64,000 nucleotides of DNA from Delftia tsuruhatensis NBRC 16741. GTDB taxonomy: Bacteria > Pseudomonadota > Gammaproteobacteria > Burkholderiales > Burkholderiaceae_C. The notes under the pieces are model-generated. The model saw nothing but the letters and a program-made list of their open reading frames with translations. It was not told the DNA's origin and made no database searches. The stretch spans positions 62,001 to 126,000 of the forward strand of contig NZ_BCTO01000032.1 in NCBI RefSeq assembly GCF_001571325.1. The letters are read 5' to 3'. Of this stretch, positions 62,771 to 64,000 are shown piece after piece; positions within the stretch are counted from its first letter, which is position 1; every line of letters begins with the position of its first letter. A program made the translations under genes and the position numbers.

Positions 62771-64000
62771 ATGACCGACAAGAAGAAACTCCCCCAAGCC
62801 CCCGAAGATTCCCTGGATGCCGAGGCCGCCCGCCGCCGCCTGCTGCTGCGCGGCGGACTCACCGCCGGTGGGCTGGCCGCCTTTGCGGCCGGCTACGGCG
62901 AGACGCTGGCACGTGGCGCCAAGGGCCTGGTGACAGGCAGCTCGGGCACGCCCACGGCCAGCGCCACGCGCGGCAATTCGCTGACGCCCGAGTTCCGCAT
63001 CGACCCGGCCACGGGCGCGCTCGCCACCCAGCCCGGCCAGGTGGTCAGCCCCTCCAGCTGCCTGGGCTGCTGGACGCAGTGCGGCGTGCGCGTGCGTGTC
63101 GATACCGCCAGCAACCGCATCCTGCGCGTGGCAGGCAACCCCTACCACCCGCTGGCCACCACGCGCCCGGCCGCCATGGAAGAACCCGTGCGCGAGGTCT
63201 ACGCCAAACTGGGCAAGGAGCTGGGCCTGGAGGGCCGGGCCACGTCCTGCGCGCGCGGCTCGTCCATGCTGGAGCACCAGAGTGCACCGCACCGCGTGCT
63301 CACCCCGCTCAAGCGCGTGGGCCCGCGCGGCAGCGGCCGCTGGCAGAGCATTTCCTTCGAGCAGCTGGTGCAGGAAGTCTGCGAGGGCGGCGATCTGTTC
63401 GGCGAAGGCCAGGTCGAGGGCCTGCGCGCCATCTGGGACCTCAAGACGCCGCTGGACGCCGACAACCCCGAGTTCGGCCCGCGCTCCAACCAGTTGCTGG
63501 TGACCGACGCCTCCAACGAAGGCCGCGCCCAGCTGCTGCGCCGCTTTGCGGGGCCGTCCTTCGGCACCGTGAACGTCAGCAACCACGGCGCCTACTGCGG
63601 CCAGAGTTTTCGCGTGGGTGCAGCTGCCGCGCTCGGCGACCTGCCCGGCATGCCGCACGGCAAGCCCGACTGGAGCCATGCCAGCTTCGGCCTGTTCATC
63701 GGCGCGGCACCCGCGCAGTCCGGCAACCCCTTCCAGCGCCAGGGCCGCGAACTGGCCGAGGCCCGCTCGCGCGAGGACAACCGTTTCCGCTACGTGGTGG
63801 TCTCGCCCGTGCTGCCCACCTCGTCCAGCCTGGCTGCGGGCAGCGGCAACCGATGGCTGGCCGTCAAGCCGGCCAGCGACCTGGCCCTGGCCATGGCGCT
63901 GATCCGCGTCATCCTGGACGAGGCGCGCCATGACACGGGCTTTCTCGCCCAGCCCGGCCCGGCCGCCATGCAGGCGGCGGGCGAGGCGTCCTGGAGCAAT
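62771..64000 (+). CDS. ttrA: Tetrathionate reductase catalytic subunit A (molybdopterin), 3' end outside window
   Basis: 410 residues visible. Twin-arginine-type leader (ARRRLLLRGGLTAGGLAAFA), then the molybdoenzyme [4Fe-4S] site CLGCWTQCG (C97, C100, C104) and RVAGNPYHPLATT, ARGSS (ARGSSMLEH) and VNVSNHGAYCGQSFR. Reduces tetrathionate to thiosulfate in the periplasm with a bis-MGD molybdenum cofactor. The order ttrB-ttrC-ttrA matches Salmonella, but no ttrRS regulators are visible here. Confidence 0.9.
   Translation, partial: MTDKKKLPQAPEDSLDAEAARRRLLLRGGLTAGGLAAFAAGYGETLARGAKGLVTGSSGTPTASATRGNSLTPEFRIDPATGALATQPGQVVSPSSCLGCWTQCGVRVRVDTASNRILRVAGNPYHPLATTRPAAMEEPVREVYAKLGKELGLEGRATSCARGSSMLEHQSAPHRVLTPLKRVGPRGSGRWQSISFEQLVQEVCEGGDLFGEGQVEGLRAIWDLKTPLDADNPEFGPRSNQLLVTDASNEGRAQLLRRFAGPSFGTVNVSNHGAYCGQSFRVGAAAALGDLPGMPHGKPDWSHASFGLFIGAAPAQSGNPFQRQGRELAEARSREDNRFRYVVVSPVLPTSSSLAAGSGNRWLAVKPASDLALAMALIRVILDEARHDTGFLAQPGPAAMQAAGEASWSN

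Overview
The window is GC-rich chromosomal DNA from a beta-proteobacterium. Protein families, dense ATGA-coupled operons and gene order fit Comamonadaceae, most likely Delftia or a close relative. This placement is inferred from the sequence alone.

Layout. 1-7014: a truncated diguanylate cyclase paired with a periplasmic binding protein, alaS, a small membrane protein and an MHS-type transporter. 7313-16458: a respiratory block with cytochrome bo3 quinol oxidase (cyoABCD), a SURF1 factor, a RegB/RegA-type redox two-component system, and the convergent heme A and heme O synthases. 16981-21536: small hypothetical proteins, a methyltransferase, an isochorismatase-like hydrolase and a GNAT acetyltransferase. 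21690-22830: a graveyard of mobile DNA around a tRNA-Gly(CCC) gene, holding an IS5-type transposase fragment, a block of 10-bp repeats and a chimeric, frameshifted phage pseudogene. 23037-27123: an exported protein, an unknown protein, an AraC regulator and a PEP-mutase-like enzyme.

27108-42848 is one long minus-strand operon. It has three tandem DUF4132 paralogues (975-994 aa), a MoxR AAA ATPase of the YehL type, a DUF5682 protein, a VWA protein, a SWIM zinc-finger protein and a 101-aa protein. Its order matches the functionally uncharacterised yehL-yehM-yehP-yehQ cluster of E. coli, with DUF4132 genes (yehI/molR type) upstream. It is the best candidate in the window for a poorly described system: an AAA ATPase and VWA adaptor apparently working with very large DUF4132 proteins.

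43241-51136: AlaX editing protein, FNR-controlled azurin, a CNNM/CBS (CorC-like) membrane protein, an LCM-type methyltransferase, and a DUF2325-fur-nitroreductase operon behind a Fur box.

51440-64000 is a sulfur and thiol redox region. It carries tsdBA (thiosulfate dehydrogenase with its cytochrome partner), a QseBC-like two-component system, a TetR/MFS pair with palindromic operators, an Lgt/TlpA-like fusion protein, DsbG, a DsrE-like protein, an Imm5-like protein, and ttrBCA (tetrathionate reductase, cut by the right edge). tsdBA oxidises thiosulfate to tetrathionate and ttrBCA reduces it back, so the region may run the couple in both directions according to oxygen supply. ttr has a good FNR-type promoter. 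Three 17-bp direct-repeat boxes (xTTAAC-N5-STTAAT) occur only in the intergenic regions of this part and may be targets of the QseB-like regulator encoded there.
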